Below, piece by piece: positions 49,081 through 58,448 of a DNA stretch of 64,000 bases (positions within the stretch are counted from its first letter, which is position 1; each line of letters begins with the position of its first letter). Location: the NCBI GenBank assembly GCA_015064155.1, contig SVST01000010.1:1-64000 (forward strand). Reading direction: 5' to 3'. The notes under the pieces are model-generated. The model saw only the letters and a list, made by a program, of their open reading frames with translations. It was not told the DNA's origin and did no database searches. Source of the DNA: Oscillospiraceae bacterium (GTDB lineage: Bacteria; Bacillota; Clostridia; Oscillospirales; CAG-272). A program made the position numbers and the translations under genes.

Positions 49081-50277
49081 TCAGTTCGATTCGATGATGA
49101 TATATTTTTTCAAAATTTCCCTGGCCTCGTTTGCGTATTGATACGCCAATTCAGGGGTTTCGCCCTCGGTTATCACCCAACCGCAGGTATCGGATTTTGT
49201 TTTATAGGGTGGCAAAATATCACCAACCTTCTTTCGCATTACAATATCAACGATGTGGGAAGTTCCGATTAAATGCTCATACGGCAAAATTTCGCGAATA
49301 ACACCTGGATGGTAAATCAACAATTTTGTAGCAATGTTTTTCTTGAACATCGGGACAACGCTCATTGGTTCTCCCAAACAAGCAAAAATCAAATTATCAA
49401 GCTCACTGATGCCGCGCGAATACGGAACAATATGAGAAGCAATCAAATTCTGTCCGTTTCGAATGCCAACGTCAATGATATAAGGTTTTCCGTCGTCCTT
49501 GGAAACAATGATATCAAAATTAGCAGGTCCCATTGTAATTCCAAGCGCATTCATCGCCTTCTTCACTTCTTCGCAAATCAGCGTCTCGACATCGGACGAT
49601 ATACCTAGCCACAAACAATGTCCATAGATAACCTCTCCATTAACTCTTCGAAAATCGGTTTTGACAATCGCATAGATATAAATGTCGTTACCGTTTGCAA
49701 AGGCTTCAACACTGTATTCCTCACCGTCAATGTAGGATTCCACATACACCTCATTATTCCGTGCTGCCGCAAATGCTGTTTCCACCGCCGCATCTAGCTC
49801 TTCCGATTTCGTAACACACACAACGCCCTTGCTTCCCGAACCGTCGCTCGGTTTTATGATACAGGGAAATTGTACCGATTTCAAACGCGCATCATCGGGA
49901 GTGCAAATTTCAAAGAATCGACCTTTTATATTGGCACCATGCTCAGACAAACATTTTTTGATCTGATACTTGCTTTTTGAAATCTCCGCGGTTTCTGCTG
50001 GCAAGGAAAATAACCCAAGGTTCTTTGCAATATACACCACTGTCGGCAATGTAATTGTCGCACCATAGGTCATAACACCATCAACATCGATCTCTTTTGC
50101 GAACCGCAAGCAAGCTTCTTTATCACACACATCTATGATACCGAATCCCTTTGCAAAAGGAAATCCCGGAGCCTTGTCATTCTTATCCACACAAAATGCC
50201 TCGTATCCAAGTTCCGAAATTCGCTTGATTGCCGGAACTTGATAGTCACCAGCGCCAATCACCAAGATTTTTTTCAT
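49081..50277 (-). CDS. ATP-grasp protein (carbamoyl-phosphate synthase large-chain-like)
   Basis: MKKILVIGAGDYQVPAIKR; CIIKPSDGSGSKGVVCV; GPANFDIIVSKDDGKPYIIDVGIRNGQNLI. Confidence 0.9.
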   Translation of the reverse strand: MKKILVIGAGDYQVPAIKRISELGYEAFCVDKNDKAPGFPFAKGFGIIDVCDKEACLRFAKEIDVDGVMTYGATITLPTVVYIAKNLGLFSLPAETAEISKSKYQIKKCLSEHGANIKGRFFEICTPDDARLKSVQFPCIIKPSDGSGSKGVVCVTKSEELDAAVETAFAAARNNEVYVESYIDGEEYSVEAFANGNDIYIYAIVKTDFRRVNGEVIYGHCLWLGISSDVETLICEEVKKAMNALGITMGPANFDIIVSKDDGKPYIIDVGIRNGQNLIASHIVPYSRGISELDNLIFACLGEPMSVVPMFKKNIATKLLIYHPGVIREILPYEHLIGTSHIVDIVMRKKVGDILPPYKTKSDTCGWVITEGETPELAYQYANEAREILKKYIIIESN

Positions 50278-50383
50278 TTCGATCTCCTCATTCCAAATTA
50301 AATTAGCTTTACAAAATGCACGAACACCGCTCTCTGTAAATTACTTTGCCACCAATGCAAAACAAACCCTTTCTGCGATAATT

Positions 50384-51574
50384 TCAAGCAAACAGTTTTT
50401 TCGTAATCTTCTCCAGAACCGTTTCTGCGGTTGCAATGGCATCCTCTACGCGTGCGCCTCTTGCAACGATATAGCCGAAACCGTCAAGATTGGTGCGGTA
50501 ACGGTGGATCTCATCTCCCACCTTCATGTGGTGATAGATCTCCACACCGTATTCCTGTTCCAACGCGTCAAAGTTGGGCAGGCTGTGAATCGTCGTATCC
50601 GCGGGGAATGCCAACAGTCGCGTAGCAACCGCACCTGCTCCCGCAGAGGAAAGATCCACAGGATCCCCCACCGCATTGCGAAGCATGTTGGACACGTAGT
50701 CGATTCCGGTTCCGTAAGGAATGATGCAAGGACCGATCATATTGCCGCCCATGCGCGCACCGATGTCAATGATGTACACCTTACCGTCCTTCGTGATCAG
50801 CATATCCATATTCACCGATCCGAAATTGATTCCCAATGCCTTGATCGCATTTTTGACGCAAGCCTTGGCGCGCGCCTCTACCTCGGGGGAAAGATCGGAA
50901 GGAATTGCATGTCCGAGCTCGGCATAGTACGGGGGCTCGGTCATCCATTTTTGCATGATCGCCATCACGTGCGGCTCACCGTTTACCACAAGACTCTCCG
51001 CACCGTATTCGCGACCGAAAATAAAGGTCTCGATCTCTGCCCGATGGGTGATCGACGCATCCATCGCGATGCTGCATGCATTCTCCAGCTCGTCAGCGGA
51101 ATCCACACGGTTTGCACCGCGGCTGCCGGAGCCGTCACAGGGCTTGACCATCACAGGATACTGCAATTGCGCCTTCAAAGCCCCAAGATCGGTTTCTGCG
51201 GTCACCTCATATGCCTGCTCGGTATCGTCTACACGATGCTCGAACAAGCACTTACGGATCAAATATTTGTTTTTGATCCGCTTTGCCGCTTCGTAATGAA
51301 GCCCGGGCAATCCCATCTGCTCAGCAATGTATGCCGCGGTCAGCACACCGTAATCGGTTGCCGCTGTCAAAACACCGTCGATCTTTTGCTCCTTTGCATA
51401 TGCAAGACAAGCCTTTTCGTCCACGATGTTGATCACCGCATGGCTGTCTGCATAAAGAAAGCCCTCTGCATTCGGGTTGGCATCTACCGCCAAGACCTCA
51501 TATCCCATTTCTTTGGCGCGGCGAATGACAAACGCCTGCAAAAAGCCCGCACCAATGACCAGTACTTTTTTCAT
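50384..51574 (-). CDS. ATP-grasp protein, paralog of 49081-50277
   Basis: MKKVLVIGAGFLQAFVIRR; VMVKPCDGSGSRGANRV; GSVNMDMLITKDGKVYIIDIGARMGGNMI. Confidence 0.9.
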   Translation of the reverse strand: MKKVLVIGAGFLQAFVIRRAKEMGYEVLAVDANPNAEGFLYADSHAVINIVDEKACLAYAKEQKIDGVLTAATDYGVLTAAYIAEQMGLPGLHYEAAKRIKNKYLIRKCLFEHRVDDTEQAYEVTAETDLGALKAQLQYPVMVKPCDGSGSRGANRVDSADELENACSIAMDASITHRAEIETFIFGREYGAESLVVNGEPHVMAIMQKWMTEPPYYAELGHAIPSDLSPEVEARAKACVKNAIKALGINFGSVNMDMLITKDGKVYIIDIGARMGGNMIGPCIIPYGTGIDYVSNMLRNAVGDPVDLSSAGAGAVATRLLAFPADTTIHSLPNFDALEQEYGVEIYHHMKVGDEIHRYRTNLDGFGYIVARGARVEDAIATAETVLEKITKKLFA

Positions 51575-51590
51575 TCTGCGCTACCTCCCG

Positions 51591-52064
51591 TCAAAGCTTC
51601 TTCTCCATTTTGATCTCGGTATACTTGAGCGTATCAACAGTCCCGCAAACCGTATAGCCGCGGTTCTCGTAAAAGCGAAGTGCATGTGCGCTCTTATCGT
51701 ACACCTCCATGCAGACCTTCCCGCAGCCCGCAGCCTTTGCCATCTCCTCAATGGTGTTCATGCAGAACGAGCCAACACCCTTTCCCGAAAACGAGGGGTC
51801 TGTTGCCAGTTTTTCAAACCGCATGTTCTTCTCCACCTGCTTGGTTTGGAAAGTAGCAATTGGCACTCCCGCATCGTCATACACAAGGTAAATGCGGTTT
51901 TTGAGCGCACACAGAACTACGATCAACAGATTCTTCAAGTGCGGATTGTGCCAATGGTGCAGATCGTATTTTTCTGCCATATCCTTTCCGCAACGGTCTA
52001 AAATCCGTGCGACCCGATTGATGCGTCCAATTTGAAACAAATGAACCTTTCGTACCGTATACAT
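51591..52064 (-). CDS. GNAT family N-acetyltransferase
   Basis: FEKLATDPSFSGKGVGSFCMNTIEEMAKAAGC; KVCMEVYDKSAHALRFYENRGYTVCG. Confidence 0.9.
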   Translation of the reverse strand: MYTVRKVHLFQIGRINRVARILDRCGKDMAEKYDLHHWHNPHLKNLLIVVLCALKNRIYLVYDDAGVPIATFQTKQVEKNMRFEKLATDPSFSGKGVGSFCMNTIEEMAKAAGCGKVCMEVYDKSAHALRFYENRGYTVCGTVDTLKYTEIKMEKKL

Positions 52065-52082
52065 GACTTACCGTCCCGTTTC

Positions 52083-53297
52083 TCAAAGATAATGTTTCAG
52101 AATCTCAACGTAATTCTCAATTACATACGCCACCTGCTCGTCAGAGAGGCAAGTATGAAGCGGCAACGAGATTTCGTTTGCGAACTGTGCGTAGGCATTC
52201 GGGTAGTCCTTGATGTCAAAGCCCAGTGCCTTGTATGCCGTGTGCATCGGCAGGGGCTTGTAATGGACGTTGCAGGCAATGCCTCGCTCTGCCATCTTGA
52301 TGATGATTTCGTTGCGTTGTTCCAACGTAATGTTGGGAACTCTCGTTAAGTACAGATGACCCGACGACGCGTACGTATCGGTATAATGCGGCAGCGTCTT
52401 CACCCCGAGAGGCTTGAGTGCCGCGTCGTACCGTTCAATGATCTCGCGTCTGCGTGTCAGCATATCGGGATAACGCTCAAACTGCTTCAGGCCGATCGCC
52501 GCCACAACGTCGGTCATATTGCATTTGTACCACGTACCTACGATGTCGTATTCCCATGCTCCAAGCTGTGTTTTCGCCAGCGCATCCTTGCTTTGTCCGT
52601 GCAAACTGAGAAGCTGCAGCTTTTTGTAGATCGCTGCGTTATCGATGCCCGGAATCGTCCGCCAGGTCAGTGCGCCGCCCTCGGCAGTGGTCAAATTCTT
52701 GACCGCATGAAAGGAGAACGAAGAGAAGTCCGCCAAGATACCCGCCATCACGCCGTTCTTTCTTGCACCAAACGAGTGCGCCGTATCCGCCATCACCGCA
52801 ACTCTTCCGATTGCCGCTTGCATTTCATTGTTCGGCTTGAACAGTGCTTTTTTACGCTCGACGATCGAGAACAGTCGGTCATAGTCGCAAGGAACACCGC
52901 CGAGATCGACGGGAATGATTGCCTTGGTACGCTCGGTGATTGCCGCTTCCAAGGCATCGTAATCCATCTCAAAGCCGTCCTTTTGCGTATCCACCAACAC
53001 GATGCGCGCGCCTACGTGCGCGATGATCGAAGCCGAAGCCGTGTATGTATACGCAGACGTGATGACCTCGTCCCCCTCTCCGATCCCCAAAACACGCAAA
53101 GCCATCTCGGCACAAGCAGTCTGGGAATTAAGGCATACGCACATCTCACTGCCAACGTATGCGGCAATTTCTTTTTCCAGCTTTTTGGTTCTGGGACCGG
53201 TTGTAATCCACCCCGACCGCAATGCCTCGGCAACCTCTGCAATTTCAGCTTCGCTGATATCGGGCGGAGAAAACGGAATATTCATTTTGACGTTCAT
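52083..53297 (-). CDS. DegT/DnrJ/EryC1/StrS aminotransferase (UDP-sugar aminotransferase)
   Basis: IPFSPPDISEAEIAEVAEALRSGWITTGPRTKKLE; DTAHSFGA; SFSFHAVKNLTTAEGGAL. Confidence 0.94.
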   Translation of the reverse strand: MNVKMNIPFSPPDISEAEIAEVAEALRSGWITTGPRTKKLEKEIAAYVGSEMCVCLNSQTACAEMALRVLGIGEGDEVITSAYTYTASASIIAHVGARIVLVDTQKDGFEMDYDALEAAITERTKAIIPVDLGGVPCDYDRLFSIVERKKALFKPNNEMQAAIGRVAVMADTAHSFGARKNGVMAGILADFSSFSFHAVKNLTTAEGGALTWRTIPGIDNAAIYKKLQLLSLHGQSKDALAKTQLGAWEYDIVGTWYKCNMTDVVAAIGLKQFERYPDMLTRRREIIERYDAALKPLGVKTLPHYTDTYASSGHLYLTRVPNITLEQRNEIIIKMAERGIACNVHYKPLPMHTAYKALGFDIKDYPNAYAQFANEISLPLHTCLSDEQVAYVIENYVEILKHYL

Positions 53298-53385
53298 GGC
53301 ATTGATCTCCTATCTTGGTTATGATTGGCCGCAACATACGAGCCGATTTTTCGCACTCGCAGGCGAAAACTATATACGTATATAT

Positions 53386-53414
53386 ATTATAATACATCCC
53401 ACTAAAAAAGTCAA
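53386..53414 (-). promoter_or_regulatory. Promoter of the ~25 kb capsule operon
   Basis: Minus strand TTGACT (53409-53414)-N17-TATAAT (53386-53391). Confidence 0.75.
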
Positions 53415-53477
53415 TAGAAAATGTTTGATTTGACCTTTCTTTTCCATTCTTTTTTGATACTTTTGTTACAAAAAAGA

Positions 53478-53510
53478 GCGAAAAGAATGCAACAAATACA
53501 TTCTTTTCGC
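53478..53510. repeat. Hairpin upstream of capsule promoter
   Basis: GCGAAAAGAATG-CAACAAATA-CATTCTTTTCGC. Confidence 0.6.
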
Positions 53511-53622
53511 ACAAAAAGCAACAAATTGTCAAAAATTGTTTCTAAAAGAAGACTCCGTCAGCCAACTCCAGCACTGATTTACGCACAAAAAATGACAGAC
53601 GGGTGATCAAACGTCGCAGCCT

Positions 53623-54414
53623 TCAGATTCTGAGCTCCCGATAGCAGGTTACCGTATCCACCGTTTTCCGAAGCGTTCTCGCATCGACCCGAAGCACGCT
53701 TCCCGCCGGATATTTTGCCAATGCCGCCTCGCACATATCGGTGCGATAATAGGTCTGCTCCACCGTGATCGGCTCACAAAAACCGATCAGAGATACTCGC
53801 TTGTAGCCATGCAGTGCGTCAAGGATCGTTTTGCGAAGAATCTCATCGGCATGGGGATAGGTGGTCGCAACGTTGCGGCAGGTCGCCTCCTTCACCGCAC
53901 CGACAAACACGTCCGGAACGTATTCCCTTGCCTGCAGGCAGGCGGCACGGTCACCGATCACGGCAACGATCGGCACGCCGAATTTTGCACAAAAGGTAGC
54001 CTGTATGGCAAATTCGCTCATTTCGCGCCCGTTGTGCTTGATGCAAAAATACTTTTTTGAGGAGATCGTGTGATCGAGAAAGCCGCCAACCGTGCCGGCT
54101 CTCGCATGATCCCCCAGCGCGATCTGACAGTCGACCTCACCGTTTTGAAGCAACGTATGCCAGTCTTCGATCGTGCATTTGACACCCCGTGCATCGATCT
54201 TAGCGGCGGGAACATTGTTTCCGCCGCCGTGTCCGTCCAGCCAATACACGCGCTCTGCACCGCCCGCAAAGCAAGCGTCAATCGCCAGATTTATGCTGCT
54301 CGCAAGCTTTTCGACCGATTTTTCAAAGTCTTCGGTATCGCGTTCCAAATCGGAAATACGGTCAATTCCCGCAATCCCCTCCATGTCGGTCAACAAAAAA
54401 ACATTCATACGCAC
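53623..54414 (-). CDS. M55-family peptidase (D-aminopeptidase DppA-like)
   Basis: MNVFLLTDMEGIAGI; WLDGHGGGNNVP; LGDHARAGT. Confidence 0.85.
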   Translation of the reverse strand: MRMNVFLLTDMEGIAGIDRISDLERDTEDFEKSVEKLASSINLAIDACFAGGAERVYWLDGHGGGNNVPAAKIDARGVKCTIEDWHTLLQNGEVDCQIALGDHARAGTVGGFLDHTISSKKYFCIKHNGREMSEFAIQATFCAKFGVPIVAVIGDRAACLQAREYVPDVFVGAVKEATCRNVATTYPHADEILRKTILDALHGYKRVSLIGFCEPITVEQTYYRTDMCEAALAKYPAGSVLRVDARTLRKTVDTVTCYRELRI

Positions 54415-54437
54415 ACGCCTTTCATTCCTCGGGTCGG

Positions 54438-56426
54438 TTATTTCTTGAGATTCAGAATCCCCCTGTATTCGAGCAGCTTGATATAAAGTCCGCCCTGCAC
54501 GGTACGGTTGCGGAAGCTCTTTTCGGAGGGGGCATTCTCCTCTCCCGTGACGTACGTACGGCTAACGTACGCTTTGTGTTCGGAAGTCACCGTCCAGTAC
54601 CAGTCGGTCATGGGAACGCGCGAGGGAGAGTAATGGAATGCGTTCCACATCGGTGCAATGAACGCTTCAAAATCCTCGCGTCGCTCGGCAAGCGTTGCCG
54701 TCCAAGCGGTCCAGTCGCTCTTGGTATAGTGCTGACGGTTATCAAGCGGCATCCCGTAGGGATCCATCCGTTTGCGGTAGCTTGCGAATTCGGTTTCCAT
54801 CACACCGCGCGGCATGATATCCAGCCCGAACAGCTTATCCCAAACCATGTTGTATTTCATGGAGAAGCTTCCCTCAACGTCAAATGCCAGGCGGTAGCTT
54901 CCGTCGTCGTTGGCGGCACGCTTTGCCCAATCGGCAGCCATCGAGCGCGCAAGCTTCAGATATTTTTTTTGATCCGCACGTCTTCCGAGCATTCCGTAAA
55001 GGATCGCAAGACTTGCAATGCCCATAATTGCCTTGAGCGAGAGGTTGCAGTTGTGTGCAAGATGTCCTGCAAAATCGTCGGTGCAAAGCTGATTTGCGGG
55101 GTCGCGTCCGTTATCGATCAGATACTGTACCCAGGTTTCCAGAGTGTCCAGGTGCTCCTTTGCAAAGGACGCGTCCTGCGTTGCAACGGCTACCGCCGCT
55201 TCCATAATCAGCATATTGCCGCATTCCTCCACGGGCATCTGCTTTTCATAGAGCAACCGAACGCCGTCCTGACGAACGTGTCCGGGGCATCCGTACATCT
55301 GACCGTTGAGAATCGGATACCGTCCCGCATCGTGCGGTGCAAAGTCGTAGCCGTAGGTCTTGGTCCACTCGTCGGACAAGGCGTAGCGGTAGATCGGGCG
55401 CATCATGCCCTTGACCAATTCGGGATTGTACAAAAGGAACAGCGGAATCGACGGGTAGGAAACGTCCACCGTTGCGGCGCATCCATTGGAGAAGCACTCC
55501 TTGGAAACGAACAGCACCTCGCCGTTTTCGTCCAGTGCGACCTTATGAGCCGCAATGGTCTGACGGTATGCAAGCTCCAAAAGCTCGGCATATTTCTCGC
55601 CGCCCGCGCGTACGGCATCGGAAAACATCGCGTCGGCAAGTGCCGCGCAACGCTTCATCGTTGCCTTGTAATCGGCATGGGCGCACGCAATTTCATCGGT
55701 GATGGACGCACCGTCCTTGTTCCAAACCGTTTTCAGCTTGGCATGGAAATACTCCAAGCAGTAAAGATCGTCGTATGCAAAGGTGATCAGCTCCGAATTT
55801 TTAACGTCGACCTCGGTGGCAACGAAGGTCATGTCGGAATCCTCGTATACCGAGCCCTCACCCTTACTCGTCAAATAGAAATAGCCCCATTCGATGCGAT
55901 GATCGTCACCGTGACGCTCCAGCACTCTTTGATGACGTCTGCCCATTTTTGCCATCGACAAAGCACCCTCGGACAAAATCTCACAATCCACCTCGTCGTC
56001 ACCGCGTCGGTTCATGCAGATCTCCTCGGACACGGCAATTTTTACAGACACGCTGTGTCTTTTGCCGTCGATCGATTCACGTTTGATCTCCAAATAGCTG
56101 ACGGGACGCGTCAACAGGTGCAGATCGGTAAGCAAAAGCGGCGAGGTAAAGAGCAGGGTCAAGCGCACGCCGCCCTCTTCAAATACGTAGGTCGTGGAAA
56201 AGGCAGAGCAATCCACGCGCGTCTGCTTCATGGCAGGGATGCTGTCGGCATGCAGGTTGCCAATGATGCGATAGGGTTTTCCGTCCACGGTGACTGTCCC
56301 GCAAATCGTATTGGGCTGATTGGTCCAATGCACGGTCGGTGCATCGGTCAAGCGGTCGGCTTGCGACCAAACGCTGAAATAGGGGTCAATCGTAATCAGT
56401 GGGTATGCAGGGGCTCTCAGTTGCAT
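54438..56426 (-). CDS. DUF4965/glutaminase-family protein
   Basis: RAPAYPLITIDPYFSVWSQADRLTDAPTVHWT; DWAKRAANDDGSYRLAFDVEGSFSMKYNMVWDKLFGLDI. Confidence 0.85.
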   Translation of the reverse strand: MQLRAPAYPLITIDPYFSVWSQADRLTDAPTVHWTNQPNTICGTVTVDGKPYRIIGNLHADSIPAMKQTRVDCSAFSTTYVFEEGGVRLTLLFTSPLLLTDLHLLTRPVSYLEIKRESIDGKRHSVSVKIAVSEEICMNRRGDDEVDCEILSEGALSMAKMGRRHQRVLERHGDDHRIEWGYFYLTSKGEGSVYEDSDMTFVATEVDVKNSELITFAYDDLYCLEYFHAKLKTVWNKDGASITDEIACAHADYKATMKRCAALADAMFSDAVRAGGEKYAELLELAYRQTIAAHKVALDENGEVLFVSKECFSNGCAATVDVSYPSIPLFLLYNPELVKGMMRPIYRYALSDEWTKTYGYDFAPHDAGRYPILNGQMYGCPGHVRQDGVRLLYEKQMPVEECGNMLIMEAAVAVATQDASFAKEHLDTLETWVQYLIDNGRDPANQLCTDDFAGHLAHNCNLSLKAIMGIASLAILYGMLGRRADQKKYLKLARSMAADWAKRAANDDGSYRLAFDVEGSFSMKYNMVWDKLFGLDIMPRGVMETEFASYRKRMDPYGMPLDNRQHYTKSDWTAWTATLAERREDFEAFIAPMWNAFHYSPSRVPMTDWYWTVTSEHKAYVSRTYVTGEENAPSEKSFRNRTVQGGLYIKLLEYRGILNLKK

Positions 56427-56552
56427 AGCTTCATTCTCCTTCGGCAGTTAAGATTTGGAATAATTATTCGATATTTTAGTACAATATAGAAGCATTATTT
56501 CGCGCCGTTTGGTAATTCCCGTATCACGCGCGAATAAAAATCGGCATTTTAT

Positions 56553-58298
56553 TCAATCGATTTTGACAAACGCATATCCTCTTTCGCGCGAAAAGCTTGC
56601 AAGGATCGCGCCGTTCTCGGGCATCAAGGACGTCTCGGTATTGCTTGCCAGCACCGAAAGACGGCTGTTTTCGGTCACGTCGGGGATCTCAAAGCGTGCG
56701 CCCGTGCGGTCGGTTACCTCGCGGAAAAGCAACACGTATTGCGTTTTTCCGTCGATTTTGACCGCAAAGCCGGTCAAGCTTCTGCCCGTCGGCTTCTCGC
56801 CCAAGGGGCTGACGTCGCCCCGAACCAACGCGGCACGATGCTCCCGCCACACCTTCATAATCGGTGCCAGCTCTGCTTTGCGCTCGGCGGACAAGAATTG
56901 CATTTCCATCCAGAACAAGGGGTTTGACAGCATCACCGCGGCAAACAGATAGTCCATCGTGTAAAGCGACGGCACAAAGGGGTCGCCCTCGTTATAATGC
57001 GCGGTGTCGCGGTCGGGGTTGATCAATTCAAACTGGAAGCGCGACGTAGGCAGATAACGTCCGATCGTCCACAGGTGTCGAAGAATACGGTGCGGGAAAT
57101 AGTTTGCAAGCTTGCTGTAGCGGTTTTCGGCAAAGATCGTACCGTATTCCGCGCCGCACAGATAGTTCAGGCGGTCATGTCTTGTCACGTCCATCTGCAC
57201 CGATACGTCGTCACCAAGCTCGTAAACGCGCCGCAAAAGCTGCAAGAGCCGCTGCTTGCCGCGCTCGCTCGTCACCTGATACATATCGAGCTTGAAGAAG
57301 CGGAAGCCCCACTCCCGGTATGCCTTTTCAATCACCGCGCAATCGCGCTCCAGGTGCGAAAACTCATCCAGGCTGTAGGGAACCATCCACATTCCCACGC
57401 GGATCCCGTCGCGAGTCGCGTATTCGGTGATCGGCTTCAGACCCTTTGGAAAACGCTCCTCGTTGATCTCCCAGCTGTCCTCTGCCGAAAAATCACGGAA
57501 GCCAAAGGCATCTCTCGGTGCCGTTTCGCGCGTACCGTTGATCTGCCAGCCGTCGTCGATCTGCACGATATCCACACCGATCTCGCGCGCCGCGTCGATC
57601 TCACGCATCACAAAATCGTGACAAACACAATCGCGTCCGTGTGCGTCCCCCCACGTGTTGGACATGGTAACCAGCTCGCGTCTGCGATTGACGTGCCGAT
57701 AGTAGCTGCGGCAAAGGGCTTCGCATTCTCCCTTGCGGCAAAAGCCGATCACAACGGGATTTTCCCCGTTATCCAAATACACGTACCCGCCGCCGCGCTC
57801 GTCACCCGGCTTAAAATTGGGCTTGCCCTGCGTAACGGTCAGCTTGCCGCGGAGGTAATCGGGAGTTTCGGAAAAAATCACGATCGCTTTTCCCGTTTCC
57901 TCATCCTCCAAGAAAAACAGCTCGCCCTCCACAGGCTTTTTTAATCCGGAACGGAAAGTCGGCTCAAAATGCTCCTCTGCCAGCACGTCGGAATCGTCGG
58001 TAAAGGCTCTGAGCTTCACGCTCCGAACCGTCCAGTGCGCGCCGAAAATGCGCGTAAGTGCCTCTCCGCGCGAGTGGTTCATGCGTACGACGGGAAGATC
58101 GCTCCACGTCTGATAGAGTTCCTCACGTCCGCCGCAAACGGCACGCACCTCCATAAAGGGAGCAGAGCATCTGAGGTGATCCGATTCACAAACCGTCACC
58201 GAATCCACACCGTCGATGCAATACTCCATCAACGCATTTTTCAGCGTCAACCGTTTTTCCTCTAAAATTGCTTCGCAACCGCAAGCCGTATACGTCAT
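56553..58298 (-). CDS. Alpha-galactosidase-like glycoside hydrolase (GH36/GH-D clan)
   Basis: MSNTWGDAHGRDCV; VDIVQIDDGWQ; RVGMWMVPYSLDEFS; FRFFKLDMYQV. Confidence 0.85.
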   Translation of the reverse strand: MTYTACGCEAILEEKRLTLKNALMEYCIDGVDSVTVCESDHLRCSAPFMEVRAVCGGREELYQTWSDLPVVRMNHSRGEALTRIFGAHWTVRSVKLRAFTDDSDVLAEEHFEPTFRSGLKKPVEGELFFLEDEETGKAIVIFSETPDYLRGKLTVTQGKPNFKPGDERGGGYVYLDNGENPVVIGFCRKGECEALCRSYYRHVNRRRELVTMSNTWGDAHGRDCVCHDFVMREIDAAREIGVDIVQIDDGWQINGTRETAPRDAFGFRDFSAEDSWEINEERFPKGLKPITEYATRDGIRVGMWMVPYSLDEFSHLERDCAVIEKAYREWGFRFFKLDMYQVTSERGKQRLLQLLRRVYELGDDVSVQMDVTRHDRLNYLCGAEYGTIFAENRYSKLANYFPHRILRHLWTIGRYLPTSRFQFELINPDRDTAHYNEGDPFVPSLYTMDYLFAAVMLSNPLFWMEMQFLSAERKAELAPIMKVWREHRAALVRGDVSPLGEKPTGRSLTGFAVKIDGKTQYVLLFREVTDRTGARFEIPDVTENSRLSVLASNTETSLMPENGAILASFSRERGYAFVKID

Positions 58299-58351
58299 AT
58301 TCTTTTCATCCTTTCCGTTCCGAGTAAGACTTCCCTACCCTTTCTACCCGC

Positions 58352-58380
58352 ATTATAACACAGTTTTCCGAAAATGTAAA
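58352..58380 (-). promoter_or_regulatory. Promoter of GH36 operon
   Basis: Minus strand TTTACA-N17-TATAAT. Confidence 0.7.
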
Positions 58381-58390
58381 GTAACCCACG

Positions 58391-58424
58391 AAAAAAAGAC
58401 AGAGAATCCCGGGTGAATTCTCTG
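58391..58424 (-). terminator. Terminator of Gfo/Idh-isomerase operon
   Basis: Minus strand CAGAGAATTCACCCGGGATTCTCTGTCTTTTTTT. Confidence 0.8.
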
Positions 58425-58448
58425 CCCCTTTTGCATAAACATTCAAAG

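Noticed and set aside
54576-56489. 637-aa plus-strand ORF opposite the DUF4965-type gene
   Set aside because: Antisense shadow ORF; H/R/V-rich noise without recognizable domains.
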